Shown piece after piece: positions 1 through 9,185 of a stretch of 39,281 nt of DNA. The notes beneath the pieces were generated by a model. The model worked only from the letters and a program-made list of their open reading frames with translations, was not told the DNA's origin and searched no databases. Position numbers and translations under genes: made by a program. Positions within the stretch are counted from its first letter, which is position 1. The number at the start of each line of letters is the position of its first letter. Source of the stretch: Actinacidiphila rubida (GTDB lineage Bacteria > Actinomycetota > Actinomycetes > Streptomycetales > Streptomycetaceae); assembly GCF_900110255.1 (NCBI RefSeq), contig NZ_FODD01000058.1:1-39281 (forward strand), given 5' to 3'.

Positions 1-471
1 AGTGTGCGCGCTCACCATCACGCGGCCGGCGCCCGTAAGGAGCGGCCATCCGCACTGTCCGCCCCAAGGGGGGACGAAGCAACGGAACACCAGGCCGAGC
101 CTCCGTGGCAGAACCTCGTCGACCGGCTGGTGGAGGTGGTGCAGGAGGCGAGGGACTGGGCCGCTCGCGGGGTGGCTTCACCAGCAAGGTCCACCTGAGC
201 GCCGACGGCCGTTGCCGCCCTCTGTCCCTTCTCGTCACTGCAGGCCAGCGCGGCGACAGCCCCCAGCTGGAGTCGGTTCTGGAGAAGATCCGCGTGCCCC
301 GGCTCGGACCAGGCAGGCCCCGCAAGAAGCCTGACAGCGTCGCCGCGGACCGAGCGGGCGATCAACAAACTCAAGAACCAACGGGCTATGGCCACTCGAT
401 ACGACAAACGCGGGTACGTGTTCCTCGGCACCGTCACGGCGGCCGCCATCGTCATCTGGCTGAGGGCATAA
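1..471 (+). pseudogene. IS5-family transposase remnant, cut by the window edge
   Basis: This is the 3' part of an IS5-family (IS427-like) DDE transposase, related to the better preserved copy at 15735-16677. Positions 4-60 encode the RAHHHAAGAR segment, then the frame changes and about 156-345 encodes GLGRSRGGFTSKVHL and VPRLGPGRPRKKP. After about 350 a stretch of roughly 60 codons is missing compared with the other copy. The remaining C-terminus (from 361, INKLKNQRAMATRYDK, ending in TAA at 469-471) is in a third frame position. The internal deletion and the frame changes mean it cannot make an active transposase. The 5' part lies outside the window, so the left end of the element cannot be seen. 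Confidence 0.85.
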
Positions 472-475
472 CCGC

Positions 476-697
476 TCACAGCACGAACGGCTGGTAGGCC
501 AAAGCCTGGTCAACGACTTCAGCTGCTGTCGGCTCTGGCCTGTCCTTCGGCCAGAAGATCAATCCAGCAACGTAGCCAGTCGGACAGCCGAGCCCCCTGT
601 CGAGCTCGTCCAGCACACGCTGCGTCTCGTCTTCGTCGTATTCAACATTCATGACGTCCTGCACCAGCCTGACCGCCGCCTCGCGCGTCATCTGCAA
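476..697 (-). CDS. Colicin/pyocin DNase-type immunity protein homologue (Im family)
   Basis: A 73-residue acidic protein that I read as a member of the colicin E / pyocin immunity (Im2/Im7/Im9) family. These proteins bind and block the nuclease domain of a cognate toxin. What is seen: the helix I-II pattern LVQDVMNVEYDEDE..VLDELDRGL, then CPTGYVAGLIFWPKD, which matches the family signature HPSG..DLIYYP, and a final helix EVVDQALAY. The two aromatic residues after LI (F-W) sit where Im9 has its DNase-contacting Tyr54-Tyr55. The start is uncertain: TTG at 697 has GAAGGG nine bases upstream, while ATG at 691 is the alternative. No nuclease toxin gene lies next to it. It is stranded between two IS elements, so it may be an orphan antidote. 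The assignment rests on motif similarity only. Confidence 0.65.
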   Translation of the reverse strand: MQMTREAAVRLVQDVMNVEYDEDETQRVLDELDRGLGCPTGYVAGLIFWPKDRPEPTAAEVVDQALAYQPFVL

Positions 698-756
698 CTG
701 AACCCACCCTTCAAAGCAGAAGCACCCTACTCAAGCCCAAGATCGGCCGGACAGCT

Positions 757-777
757 CCTAGTAGTGCTTCGTTAGGT
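757..777 (+). repeat. Left terminal inverted repeat of the IS701-family element, with CTAG target copy
   Basis: It is identical, in reverse complement, to 2163-2183. The outer CTAG (758-761) is read as the target duplication. The stop codon of the repaired transposase frame (772-774 on this strand as tta) lies inside the repeat. Confidence 0.85.
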
Positions 778-2178
778 TGGCGCTGGCCGTGGTCTGGTGC
801 GGGTTGTTGGTAACGGTCGGCCGCAGGTGGTGCAGGTGCCGGTCCAGCACCTCAGGAGGTCTTGGAGGGTGTCCAGGACTTGGTAGAGGCTGAGGCCGGC
901 GTGGGGGCTTTTGGATGGTGCCGGTGGCAGGTCAGGAAGGCCTGGGCGGCGGTGACGAGGGTGACGTGGTGATGCCAGCCGCGCCAGGTGCGCCCTTCGA
1001 AGTGGTCCAGGCCGAGTCCGTGTTTGAGTTCGCGGTAGTCGTGCTCGATGCGCCAGCGCATCTTGGCCCACCTGACCAGATCCCGCGCTGGTGTGGTGGC
1101 GGGCAGGTTGGACATCCAGTAGTCAGTGGGTGCCGCCTGGTCCGCGGGCCACTCCACCAGCAGCGTCTCCGCAGGCAGGACACCGTCCCAGCGATTGCGG
1201 CCGCCGCCGGAGTCCTGGGCGGCAGCGGTGGCCTGCTTGCCCGCCGGACGCACCGACATGACCCGGAATTGCAAGGTCATCTGCCCTTTGCTGCCCTCCC
1301 GCCAGGTCACCGGCGTGAAGGCGGCCCGTCCGCCGTCGGCTGCCAGGTCGGCCACCGCGACAGGAGGTGTGCGGTAACGGGGCAACCTGGGCGGCCCGAG
1401 CCCGCCATAGGCGGGCCGGTGCGGCACCGCCTCTGCCGGTTGGGCGACCTCCCGGCCGGTGACCGCGACCACATAGCCCAGCCCCCGCTCGTGCAGCGCG
1501 AGCCGGAACGGTGTGCTCTGCCCGTAGCCTGCGTCGGCTACCACGATCGGCACGGTCAGCTTCCAGTCGGCCAGTTCATCGAGGATGTCGAGGGCCAGCC
1601 GCCACTTCTCCCGGTGCTCCACCGGGAGAGGAATCCCCGCCCGCCGGCAGCGGGCCGGGTCCTCGGCCCACTCCCGGGGCAGATACAACCGCCACTGCAA
1701 CGGGCACGATGCACTGTCGGTCGCGGCATGTACGGACACCGCGACCTGGCAGTTCGCACGCTTGCCCAGCGCCCCGCAGTACTGCCGGGCCACCCCGGGT
1801 GAGGCCGTGCCGCAATTGGGGAACGACACATCGTCGACCACCCACACCCGCGGTGTCACGACCTCGGTCAGACGCTCGGCGATCCGCCGCCGCACCGGCG
1901 TCTCGTCCCACGTCGACTGGCTGACGAACTGCTGCAGCGCCTGCATGTTCCCATCCGGCAGCCGCTCCGCCATCGGCTGGATCGACTTGCGCCGCCCATC
2001 CAGCATCAGACCCCGCAGGTAACACTCACCCCAGCGCCGCTGATCCCGCCGCGGCACCGACGCGAACACATCACCCACGAAATCCGCTAACTCACCACGC
2101 AGACGCTCCACTTCCGCCAGCTTCATACCCTCAACATGCTCCCGACCAGCCAAGATCAGAAGACCTAACGAAGCACTA
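762..2178 (-). mobile_element. IS701-family insertion sequence, complete ends
   Basis: A 1.4-kb element bounded by perfect inverted repeats: positions 757-777 are the exact reverse complement of 2163-2183 when the flanking CTAG is included. CTAG occurs at 758-761 and again at 2179-2182, which fits the 4-bp target duplication of IS701-type elements and leaves 16-bp terminal repeats starting TAGTGCTTCG. It carries one transposase gene on the minus strand. The element abuts the broken end of an alpha/beta hydrolase gene on its right. Confidence 0.85.
772..2126 (-). pseudogene. IS701-family DDE transposase, 3' frameshift
   Basis: Transposase of the IS701 family, starting at ATG 2126 (MKLAEVERLRG) just after a GAGGG. 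DDE residues are visible: WVVDDVSFP near residue 98, PIVVADAGYG near residue 198, and RIEHDYRELKHGLG near residue 361. The reading frame is intact for about 406 codons. At about 908-912 (TTTT on the plus strand) the natural C-terminus moves to the -1 frame. That frame encodes LSLYQVLDTLQDLL, a CTTC pair, and ends at 772, inside the terminal repeat. The unshifted frame runs instead into unrelated sequence to 852. I infer a one-base indel. The core is complete, so partial activity cannot be excluded. Confidence 0.8.
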
Positions 2179-2183
2179 CTAGG
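2163..2183 (-). repeat. Right terminal inverted repeat of the IS701-family element, with CTAG target copy
   Basis: It is the exact inverted copy of 757-777. It lies about 37 bases upstream of the transposase start codon. Confidence 0.85.
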
Positions 2184-2523
2184 CGACGGAGCTGCCGAGG
2201 GAGAATCCGAGCAGGTCGATCCGTGCCAGACCGAGCGCGGTGATGAACTCCACCGCGTCCTCGGCCATGGCGCGGACGCGGTGCGGGGTCCAGCTCGTGG
2301 TTGCGTTGACGCCCCTGTAGTCGAAGGTGACGATGCGGCGGCCCTGCGCGAGGGCGTCGATGAGAGTGGGATTCCAGCTATCGAGGTTGTCGCTGAAGTG
2401 CTGCAGCGGCGCCAGAGGCCGCCCGTCGCTCTCGTCTTCGAGGCTGTGGTCGCCGTTCGCCGCCTCGGCGGTCTGCGTCTTGACATCCGCGTAGGTGCCC
2501 ACACCCGCGTCGTCCTCATTCAA
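2179..2523 (-). pseudogene. Alpha/beta hydrolase fragment truncated at the IS701 element
   Basis: The N-terminal half of an alpha/beta hydrolase. TYADVKTQTAEA resembles the usual start of this family. It is followed by a corrupted segment where the VRFAYRELG region is expected, then LQHFSDNLDSWNP (oxyanion region), RRIVTFDYRGV and the nucleophile elbow GFSLGSS. The frame stops at TAG within the CTAG at the IS boundary, three residues after the nucleophile elbow. The catalytic Asp and His are therefore missing. There is no continuation of the hydrolase on the far side of the IS, so more than a simple insertion has happened. Confidence 0.75.
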
Positions 2524-2699
2524 AGGGCCGACATACGACCTCCCGCATGCGGGCGGTCGTGCGACAGGCGAGCCGGCAGCCGTTGAGCCGCGACTCTCCG
2601 ACTGCCGACACTTGGTCCCGCTGCCCGGCGTACTGCCAAGTGCCTGGCGGCGGCATGGACCGGTGGGTGCGGGCGCCCCGTAAGTTCATCTCTTACTGG

Positions 2700-3608
2700 T
2701 CACTTGCTGCTGTCGGCGTCCGACAGAAGCGCGTGAGTGACCTCGGCCGGCCGGTCGAGCTGCGGCCAGTGACCCCCGCCCGCCAGAACGGTGAGCGTGG
2801 CGTTACGCAGGTGCTTGGCGATCTCCTCGGCGACTGCCGGGCTGAGGTAGGGGTCCTCAGCACCCCAGATGAGGCGGAAGGGAATGTCCAGGGCCTCAAG
2901 CTCGGCCATCTTCTGGTCTTCGCGGGCCACCTCGGACAGCAGCTGTGCCGTCATGTGGGCGAACGCCGGTCCCGAACCCTGGCGGCTGAAGTTCTCGTCG
3001 ATGAGCCGGGCCAGGAACTCGTCGTAGTCGATCTGCTCCTCGGTGCCAAGGATCTCGCGGAACTGCGTGCGCTGGAACTCAAGGATCTGTTCGAAGCGGG
3101 CGGGACTGCGCAGGAAGTGCTGGCTCAGCGCAGACAGTTCGGGAGTAGCGAAGAACACGATGAGTTCGGGGAGCCGCAACGACGGGCTGCTGCCGTAGAA
3201 GCAGTTGAGCAGGGCCACCTCGGCGGTACGTTCCGGGTGACGCAGGGCGAAGTTCACCGCCACGGCACCGCCCGCGTCGTGGCCGACAGGGATAATGCGG
3301 TCGAGGTGGAGGGCATCGGCCACCGCGAGCACGTCACCGGCTTGCTGGTCGAAGGAGTAGCCCGCGCCGGGCTTCTCCGAATCCCCGAAGCCGAGGAAGT
3401 CGAACACGACGACCCGGCGACCCGATTCCGCCACCAAAGGCGCGATCTTGTCGAAGATTCCGAGATTGTCCGGAAATCCGTGCAGCATCACGTAGGCCGG
3501 TCCGTTGCCCGCGTAGTCGCGGACATAGAGTTCACCCGCAGTCGTGGGTACGCGAAGCTCCTTGTACACCGGCTTTTCTCCGAATGACCTGTCTTTTTTG
3601 TGGGACAT
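2700..3608 (-). CDS. Alpha/beta hydrolase, epoxide hydrolase/haloalkane dehalogenase-like
   Basis: A 302-residue soluble alpha/beta hydrolase. HGFPDN near residues 44-49 is the oxyanion-hole HGxP motif, and VVVFDFLGFGDSEKP follows it. The nucleophile elbow is VGHDAGG, with Asp in the nucleophile position as in epoxide hydrolases and haloalkane dehalogenases, not the Ser of esterases. WGAEDPYLSP supplies the likely catalytic acid, and GGGHWPQLDRP carries the catalytic His near the C-terminus. The middle section (FFATPELSALSQHFLRSP) is a helical cap domain. ATG at 3608 lies 51 bases downstream of the MBL/rhodanese gene on the same strand, so the two are probably one operon. The substrate is unknown. 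The pairing suggests, without proof, a role in dealing with reactive or electrophilic compounds. Confidence 0.85.
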   Translation of the reverse strand: MSHKKDRSFGEKPVYKELRVPTTAGELYVRDYAGNGPAYVMLHGFPDNLGIFDKIAPLVAESGRRVVVFDFLGFGDSEKPGAGYSFDQQAGDVLAVADALHLDRIIPVGHDAGGAVAVNFALRHPERTAEVALLNCFYGSSPSLRLPELIVFFATPELSALSQHFLRSPARFEQILEFQRTQFREILGTEEQIDYDEFLARLIDENFSRQGSGPAFAHMTAQLLSEVAREDQKMAELEALDIPFRLIWGAEDPYLSPAVAEEIAKHLRNATLTVLAGGGHWPQLDRPAEVTHALLSDADSSK

Positions 3609-3659
3609 GATGGTGCTTTCTGTTCGCGGGACGTTTTTCGTCCAGGGTTCTCGTCTTGT

Positions 3660-5018
3660 TCAGGACACGTCGCGTGCGCGGTTCGCCGCGTTCGCGAAAA
3701 AGTCGTCGATGTGAACGACGGGCCGGAGGGCGCGGTCCAACAGGCTTGCGGCGATGCCGGCGCGGAAACCTGATCCACAGTGCACCCACAGGCGCGCCCG
3801 GGGTAGTTCGTCGATCCGGTCCAAGATTTCGGTGAGCGGGATGTGCAGCGAGCCGGGTATGTGCCCCCGCACGCGTTCATCGACTCGGCGCACGTCCAGA
3901 ATCACGTCATCGTCACCAAGGGTGGCGGGGACATGAGCGAAGTCGACTCTGAGGTAACTGCCGTGTCCGAGACCGGAAGTGATCTGGTCGAAGGGACCGG
4001 CCGTGGCACCTGCCAGGTGATCGATGCCGATACGAGCCAATTGGCGCTGCATTGCGGCGACGTCCGAGGGGCTCTCCCCGATCAGTGTGATCGGCGAACC
4101 CCACGGCAGAATCCAGCCGAGGTAAATCGCCGACTGCTCGCCGAGCTCGATGCTGACAGAGCCGTCGATGTGGTTGGCGGCGAAAGCCTTCCGGCTCCGT
4201 ATGTCCACAAGCCATTCTCCCTCCTGAAGCCTACGCCGCAACTCCGCCGGACTCACCGGCTCGGGGGAGCTCAGGTCAGGGAGGGCGGGACCCGCCAGGT
4301 TCAGTGGTGCCATGTGGGCGTAATAAGCAGGGTAGGGAGTGATGTTTCCCAACAGCTTCTCGATGAAAGACTGCTCGTCCGCAGCGGTGTATACATCGTT
4401 CCGAATTTTTTCCCGACCGATGGTGCTGTTGTCGTCGGGTGCGGTTTCGCCTGCGGAACAGAAACTTCCGAAGCCGTGGGTTGGAAATACCGAGGTGTCG
4501 TCCGGGAGCGCGTCTCCCAGGCGTCGTACCGATTGGTACTGGAGGCCGGTCAGCTTCAGGGTCTGTGCCGGATCGACGAGGTCTGTACGGCCCACGCTTC
4601 CGTAAAGAAGGGAGCCGCCGGTGAACACCGCCGGCGACTGGTCCGGCCGCCGCGCGTCCCGGATCACGTACGACAGATGGTGCGGGGTGTGGCCCGGCGT
4701 CTTCAGCGCCCGCATATGGAGGGAACCAAATATCATTTCGTCGCCGTCATTCACCGGAACTCGGTTAAACGAAACCGTGTCATCCGCGCTGACAAGGTAT
4801 CGGGCACCGCTGCGTTGAGCCAGTGCGAGTCCGCCCGTCACGTAGTCATTGTGGATGTGGGTCTCCGCCACTGCGGCCAGCGTGAGCCCGAGGTCGGCTA
4901 CGAGTTTCTCGACTCGGTCTATGTCGCGTTGCGGGTCCACTACAATTGCCACGTGACCGTTGTGCACAATGTACGTCCGGTCGCCGAGCCCTTCTGTGCT
5001 CACGATTTCGACGTCCAC
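3660..5018 (-). CDS. Persulfide dioxygenase-like MBL-fold protein fused to two rhodanese domains (CstB type), copy 1
   Basis: A 452-residue fusion with the CstB layout: an N-terminal metallo-beta-lactamase-fold persulfide dioxygenase domain (about 1-245), an inactive rhodanese-like domain without Cys (about 255-345), and a C-terminal rhodanese with active-site Cys in VHCGSGFR (about residue 414). Enzymes of this type oxidise persulfides to sulfite and thiosulfate in the cytoplasm. Metal-site residues seen are THIHND (His54, His56, Asp58) and TPGHTPHH (His110). Where ETHE1-type enzymes have the Asp ligand (FTGD), this protein has Gly135 (FTGGSLL). The start is GTG 5018 with AGGAG upstream. I see no CsoR/CstR-type palindrome upstream, unlike copy 2 at 12678-14039. 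It shares most motifs with copy 2 but differs at many residues, so it is not a recent duplicate. Confidence 0.85.
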   Translation of the reverse strand: MDVEIVSTEGLGDRTYIVHNGHVAIVVDPQRDIDRVEKLVADLGLTLAAVAETHIHNDYVTGGLALAQRSGARYLVSADDTVSFNRVPVNDGDEMIFGSLHMRALKTPGHTPHHLSYVIRDARRPDQSPAVFTGGSLLYGSVGRTDLVDPAQTLKLTGLQYQSVRRLGDALPDDTSVFPTHGFGSFCSAGETAPDDNSTIGREKIRNDVYTAADEQSFIEKLLGNITPYPAYYAHMAPLNLAGPALPDLSSPEPVSPAELRRRLQEGEWLVDIRSRKAFAANHIDGSVSIELGEQSAIYLGWILPWGSPITLIGESPSDVAAMQRQLARIGIDHLAGATAGPFDQITSGLGHGSYLRVDFAHVPATLGDDDVILDVRRVDERVRGHIPGSLHIPLTEILDRIDELPRARLWVHCGSGFRAGIAASLLDRALRPVVHIDDFFANAANRARDVS

Positions 5019-5761
5019 CGCAGTGCTCCTAACTGGACACCTGGCCTGCCTTCTACTGGGGCTCGGGTTTCAGGCGTCCCGTATGCATGGCCTCCAGTGA
5101 ATCGCAGCAGAACGCTGGGTTCCATCACATGAACAGGTGACGCATGCAGACGCCCTCACTCACTCGCCAGGCCGGATGTTCCGATAGACGTCGAAGACAG
5201 ACATGGATCTCGATGCCTGCTGGAATGCCTGACCGGTCAGGGCCGGATCAGTCGGTGAGGGCGGCTCGGCGGTGAGCAGATGACCTACGGTCTCGCCCTC
5301 GGCGTCGGAGACCGGACTACAAGGAGCCACGGAGCCCGCCGCCCGTCTGTATGGCGCACGGCGACGGATCAGGAACGACTGACCAGCAAAAAGACACCAC
5401 GACCTCTCGCTTTGATCCGGCCCAACGCCTCCTCGACCGCCACGGCGACGAAGTGCCCCATATGCGCAAGAGTAAAACCTATGTCGGAATGCATCAAGTG
5501 CGGACGCAGGCCGTCTCACCCGCGACCGCCGCGTGGTCTCGGCCAGCGCCCGGTCTGCGCGAGCAGCCGTACGCAGCTCGCTGCGGCCCTCGAGGACAAG
5601 GTGAAATGGGACCACTGACGCGATTTCGCCGAGGAGGCCGTGCGCGACCCGGGCGAGGCAGTCATCGGCTGCTAGAGAATGCCTCCACCCGATCGGTGAC
5701 GACTCTGATGGGGCTCAGCGCGTGGCAAGGACCTCGTCCGACCAGGGAACAGCCCGCCTCT
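5019..5761. other. Intergenic stretch without a convincing gene
   Basis: About 740 bases lie between the CstB-like gene and the end of the LAL regulator. Open frames exist on both strands: 5160-5615 minus, and 5280-5618 plus with a CPICA...CIKCGR pair. None shows a recognisable family, a good ribosome-binding site or a typical composition. The plus-strand Cys pairs could be a decayed zinc-ribbon fragment, but I would not call it. The region probably holds the upstream sequences of the GTG 5018 gene plus decayed DNA. Confidence 0.5.
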
Positions 5762-8506
5762 TCAACGATCTTCGGGCTGCTCACCGGGCCCGACAATGCC
5801 TTCCTCATGCAGGTGGTTAGCGAGTTGAACACGAGACTGCACGCCGAGCTTTGCGAAGATAGACCTTGCTTGGGTGCCAACCGTGTTGATGGAGACGCCC
5901 AACCGCGACGCGGCAGCCTTGTTCGTGTAGCCGGTACTAATCAACACGGCAACCCGCTGTTCCGCGGGCGTGAGCGACGTCCAGCCGCGGGTCTGCTCAG
6001 CGGGCTGCACCTTCCACTTGGCACTGTCGACACCGGCCTCGCGCATCAGCTGCTCCACCGTCGTGCGATGAGCCCTGGCATCCGCCTGTTCGTATTCGTC
6101 CCAGGCCCGGTCGAGTTGGGCAATCCCGTCGTCATGGCGGCCAGCTACGAGCAGTGCGCGACCGTACACGGCGGCGCCTCCCCCGCGCATAAGCGGTCTA
6201 GGGCTCGCTTGCAGGACGCTCGCGGCCCTCGCCAGCGTCTCGAGGTCGTTGTCCCGAACACCGCGCAGTTGCAGGGCGAGGCCCTCGAAACTGGCTACAC
6301 CTGGGTTGCGCCGGGCGGACTGCGATGCGGCCTCGACGAGCTCTGCGGCGAAGTCCTGGTTTCGGGACTGGTCGCCGAATTCATAGAACATACCGAGCCA
6401 GCACGGCCACAACGGCCAGTAATGAAAGGCGGCCCCGGCGCCCCGCAATACCGGGACCAGGGTCCGCATGGACGCCTGGAGGTCGCCTTGACGGCCGGCG
6501 AGCCAGCCACTCATGACGGCAACCCAGGGTTCACGCACCGCCGGATCCGCTCCAGTGAGCTTGTCCACCGCCGCCAGTTGCGCGGCCGCCCTGTCGAGGT
6601 CGTCACGCAGCAGTGCCACTCCGGTGCGGACCACATGTGCGTCAAGGACGTAGAGGTTCGTGCCAAGCTGGTGGCCCAGATCGATTACCGCCGTGGCGCC
6701 TACCTCAGCGTCGTCGAGCTTGCACAGGAGGAAGTCGTGCCACATCTGCGCGCTTTGCAGACCCGGCAGCATCTCGAGTCGTCCACCGCGGAGTAGCCGG
6801 GCCTGGTCGAGCAGGGCCTGGGCGTCGGCATAGCGGTCCAGCAGTTGCAGCGAAGTGACCTCTTCCGCAAGGAAGGGGGAGCCGCTCACCACCCGCTGTT
6901 CACGGAAGTTCCGCAGCGCGATCGTGTGCCGACCCTCGTTACGGGCCGTCTCGCCGAGCGCCTGAAGGGCTAGTACGAGAGCTTCCCGGTCCCCTGAGGC
7001 ACGGGCGTGCCCGACGGCTTCTGCCGCCTCCTTCGCCGCGGTCTCGCCGGCGTCTGTCCGGGTCAACGCCAGTGCGTATGCGGCACGGAGTCGTGAGTTC
7101 GTGCTTGGTTCCAGGGCTGTGCCCGCCAGTACACGTTCAAGGCGCTGCCTGAGTTCTGTGATGCGGCCGCTCAGCCACAGAGCGCGAGCGGCATCGACGT
7201 GCGCTTGGCCGACGATGTCGCTGTCGTCCTGGCTGGCGATGACGAGGTCGGCGACAGCGATCGCCTCGCGCACATGCTGGGTACGGGCCAGCACGGCCAG
7301 GCAGCGCAGGCTTATAGCCGGCCATTCCGCCTGACTGGGGTTCAGCGCGCGGAAAGCGAGCGCGGCAAGGTCTCCGGCATCGTCACTGCTGAGCCCGGGC
7401 TTGGACAATCGTTCGGCAGCGGCAACCAGAATGTGCACGGTCGCCAGGTCGCCAGGTTCCACGGCCACACGGGCATGCGCGGCTGCGGTCAGGGGATCCC
7501 CTGCTTCGTTCAGGTAGTAGGTGGCCAAGCGGGTGTGGAGGTCGCGCATGACCTTCCAAGGCAGCGTCTCACGGATCGCCGCCCCCACGAGATCGTGGCG
7601 CATCGAAAGCCCCTGCGCAGTCGCCGATACGAGCCGCGTGGCCAATGCGGCCGGGATCGTAGAAGCGGCACTTGGTAGCAGAGCGACGAGATCCCGCATC
7701 GGCACCGGCCGTCCCGCCGTGGCAAGCAGCTCCACCAGGTCTCGCACGTGCCTGTCCAACGCAGCTACCTGCTGCGCGACCGCCGTCTGGAACTCGGCTA
7801 CGAGAGTGGCCTTGTCGTCACCGTGCGCATGCGCTCGGACCACGGAGCCGATTATCTGTTCGACGAACAATGGATTACCGCCGGTGGCAGCGAGGAACCC
7901 ACGAGTCTCCGCATCCGGCACGTAGCCGAGCCGGTCCCGTGCGATGGCCGTCACTTCTGGTCCGCCAAGTGGCCCGAGTTGCTCGTGCACCACTCGAATC
8001 GCTTCGTGATCGGTGAAGTCGTCGAATGTCTCGTTACGGCTGGTCAGTACCCAGGCGATGGGTAGGCCGACAAGGCGTGGCACCAGAGTACGGATGAGGA
8101 AGCGGCTGGCCGCATCGGCCCACTGCACGTCATCGATCGCGATCAGCAGAGGGCCTCGCGCAGCCACTTCCTCGAAACGGTCCGCGATCAGTAGTGGCTC
8201 GTCAGCGTCCCGGACGACGTGGGAGAATTCGTCCGCGGTCAGTAGCGGTTTTGGACCGGACCGCAGGAGACCGAGAAATGCTGCGCCGGGGCGCATCTGC
8301 TCAATCTCATCGCATTTGCTGCGAGCCACTCGCAGGGAAATGGCCTCAGCCTGTGCACAGAGCTCGGTCAAGACCGCGGTCTTGCCGATCCCGGCCGGAC
8401 CGGAGATCAAGAGGACGGAGCATGCTTCGTGCTGCTTGACCGCTCGCACACCGCTCAGCAGTCGTGCAAGCGCCTCCCCACGGCCACGCAAAGGCTTCGT
8501 TCTCAC
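5762..8506 (-). CDS. LAL-type LuxR-family transcriptional regulator with AAA/STAND ATPase domain
   Basis: A 914-residue regulator of the large ATP-binding LuxR (LAL, MalT-like) family. An N-terminal P-loop ATPase has Walker A GPAGIGKT at 36-43 and Walker B LLIAIDDVQWAD at about 120-131, followed by an LTSRNE sensor-like segment and GGNPLFVEQ. A long helical TPR-like middle follows (roughly 330-840). The C-terminal LuxR helix-turn-helix is LTPAEQRVAVLISTG..NKAAASRLGVSINTV. The length is typical for the family. The start is GTG 8506, with GAGGT six bases upstream. Such proteins usually activate nearby accessory or biosynthetic genes on sensing a ligand. Here the neighbours are the CstB-like operon downstream on the same strand and IS debris upstream, so the target is not evident. 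Confidence 0.9.
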   Translation of the reverse strand: MRTKPLRGRGEALARLLSGVRAVKQHEACSVLLISGPAGIGKTAVLTELCAQAEAISLRVARSKCDEIEQMRPGAAFLGLLRSGPKPLLTADEFSHVVRDADEPLLIADRFEEVAARGPLLIAIDDVQWADAASRFLIRTLVPRLVGLPIAWVLTSRNETFDDFTDHEAIRVVHEQLGPLGGPEVTAIARDRLGYVPDAETRGFLAATGGNPLFVEQIIGSVVRAHAHGDDKATLVAEFQTAVAQQVAALDRHVRDLVELLATAGRPVPMRDLVALLPSAASTIPAALATRLVSATAQGLSMRHDLVGAAIRETLPWKVMRDLHTRLATYYLNEAGDPLTAAAHARVAVEPGDLATVHILVAAAERLSKPGLSSDDAGDLAALAFRALNPSQAEWPAISLRCLAVLARTQHVREAIAVADLVIASQDDSDIVGQAHVDAARALWLSGRITELRQRLERVLAGTALEPSTNSRLRAAYALALTRTDAGETAAKEAAEAVGHARASGDREALVLALQALGETARNEGRHTIALRNFREQRVVSGSPFLAEEVTSLQLLDRYADAQALLDQARLLRGGRLEMLPGLQSAQMWHDFLLCKLDDAEVGATAVIDLGHQLGTNLYVLDAHVVRTGVALLRDDLDRAAAQLAAVDKLTGADPAVREPWVAVMSGWLAGRQGDLQASMRTLVPVLRGAGAAFHYWPLWPCWLGMFYEFGDQSRNQDFAAELVEAASQSARRNPGVASFEGLALQLRGVRDNDLETLARAASVLQASPRPLMRGGGAAVYGRALLVAGRHDDGIAQLDRAWDEYEQADARAHRTTVEQLMREAGVDSAKWKVQPAEQTRGWTSLTPAEQRVAVLISTGYTNKAAASRLGVSINTVGTQARSIFAKLGVQSRVQLANHLHEEGIVGPGEQPEDR

Positions 8507-8709
8507 TGGATCACCTCGCGGCCCTAAGACGTCATCTCATTTGGTTCGGTAGGTTGGCGGTCGTGGTTTCGATCGTTGAGCGCTTGGTTTTCGGGTTGGT
8601 GAAGCCGATGGGCTGCAGGTCAGGCCCGCTGCGGCAGCACTCCCGGCATGGAAGACAGGCACCTGCCGTACGGCTCAGCGATACCGGGGCGGGACTCGCA
8701 CCAACAACC

Positions 8710-9185
8710 GACGAATGTTGGCCCGTTGTAAAGTCGAGCGGCTGACGAGCGACCTCGCATCACCGGCGCCGTCCGCGGGAAGTCGACCGTCCTCACTGTC
8801 CAGGACCCGGCCGCTGAGCGGGCCCCAGGCACTGTCGATACCGACTTCGTCGCCAAGCCTCCGAACCGGACTGGGTCGCGGACTTCACCCATGGCGCAGC
8901 ATGGGCTGGCACGGTCTACGCCGCCTTCGTCGCCGACACCTTCTCCTGCTGCATTGGAGGCTGGTCCGCGGTCACCACCAAACACACCCAACTCGTCCTG
9001 GCCGCACACGAGATAGGCCTGTGGCAGCGTGACCGCGAAGGCACCCGGCTAACTGGTCCACCACGGCGACGCCGGCTCGCAATACACCTCTTTTGCCCTC
9101 GCCGATCAGCACCGGCTGCACGGCGAAATAGGCTACCTCCCGCGCGCAGGATACGAAGCCACCTACCACCTGACCGACAAGAGGT
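8710..9185 (+). pseudogene. IS3-family transposase (OrfB) remnant
   Basis: A decayed integrase-core transposase. From about 8715 the pieces are ARCKVERLTSDL, then in another frame ITGAVRGKSTVLTVQDPAAER, then TDFVAKPPNRT. A one-base loss at about 8870 shifts the frame, after which WVADFTHGAAWAGTVYAAFVADTFS, TTKHTQLVLAA and LWQRDREGTR follow. A later piece, LVHHGDAGSQYTSFALAD, is joined directly to HRLHGEIGYLPRAGYEATYH, so about 60-70 codons of the core are deleted. No ends or target duplications are visible. Confidence 0.8.

Noticed and set aside
852..2519. A single 555-aa minus-strand gene
   Set aside because: The frame from 2519 to about 2127 is a shadow of the hydrolase fragment. The transposase starts at 2126, after the inverted repeat.
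5280..5618. 112-aa plus-strand frame with CPIC and CIKC pairs
   Set aside because: The Cys spacing looks like a zinc ribbon, but the rest is low in structure, it has no ribosome-binding site, and I recognise no family.
8507..8709. Possible IS end just upstream of the LAL regulator (GTCATCTCATTTGG)
   Set aside because: It resembles ends of Streptomyces insertion sequences that I remember, but no inverted partner or transposase fits, so it is not called.
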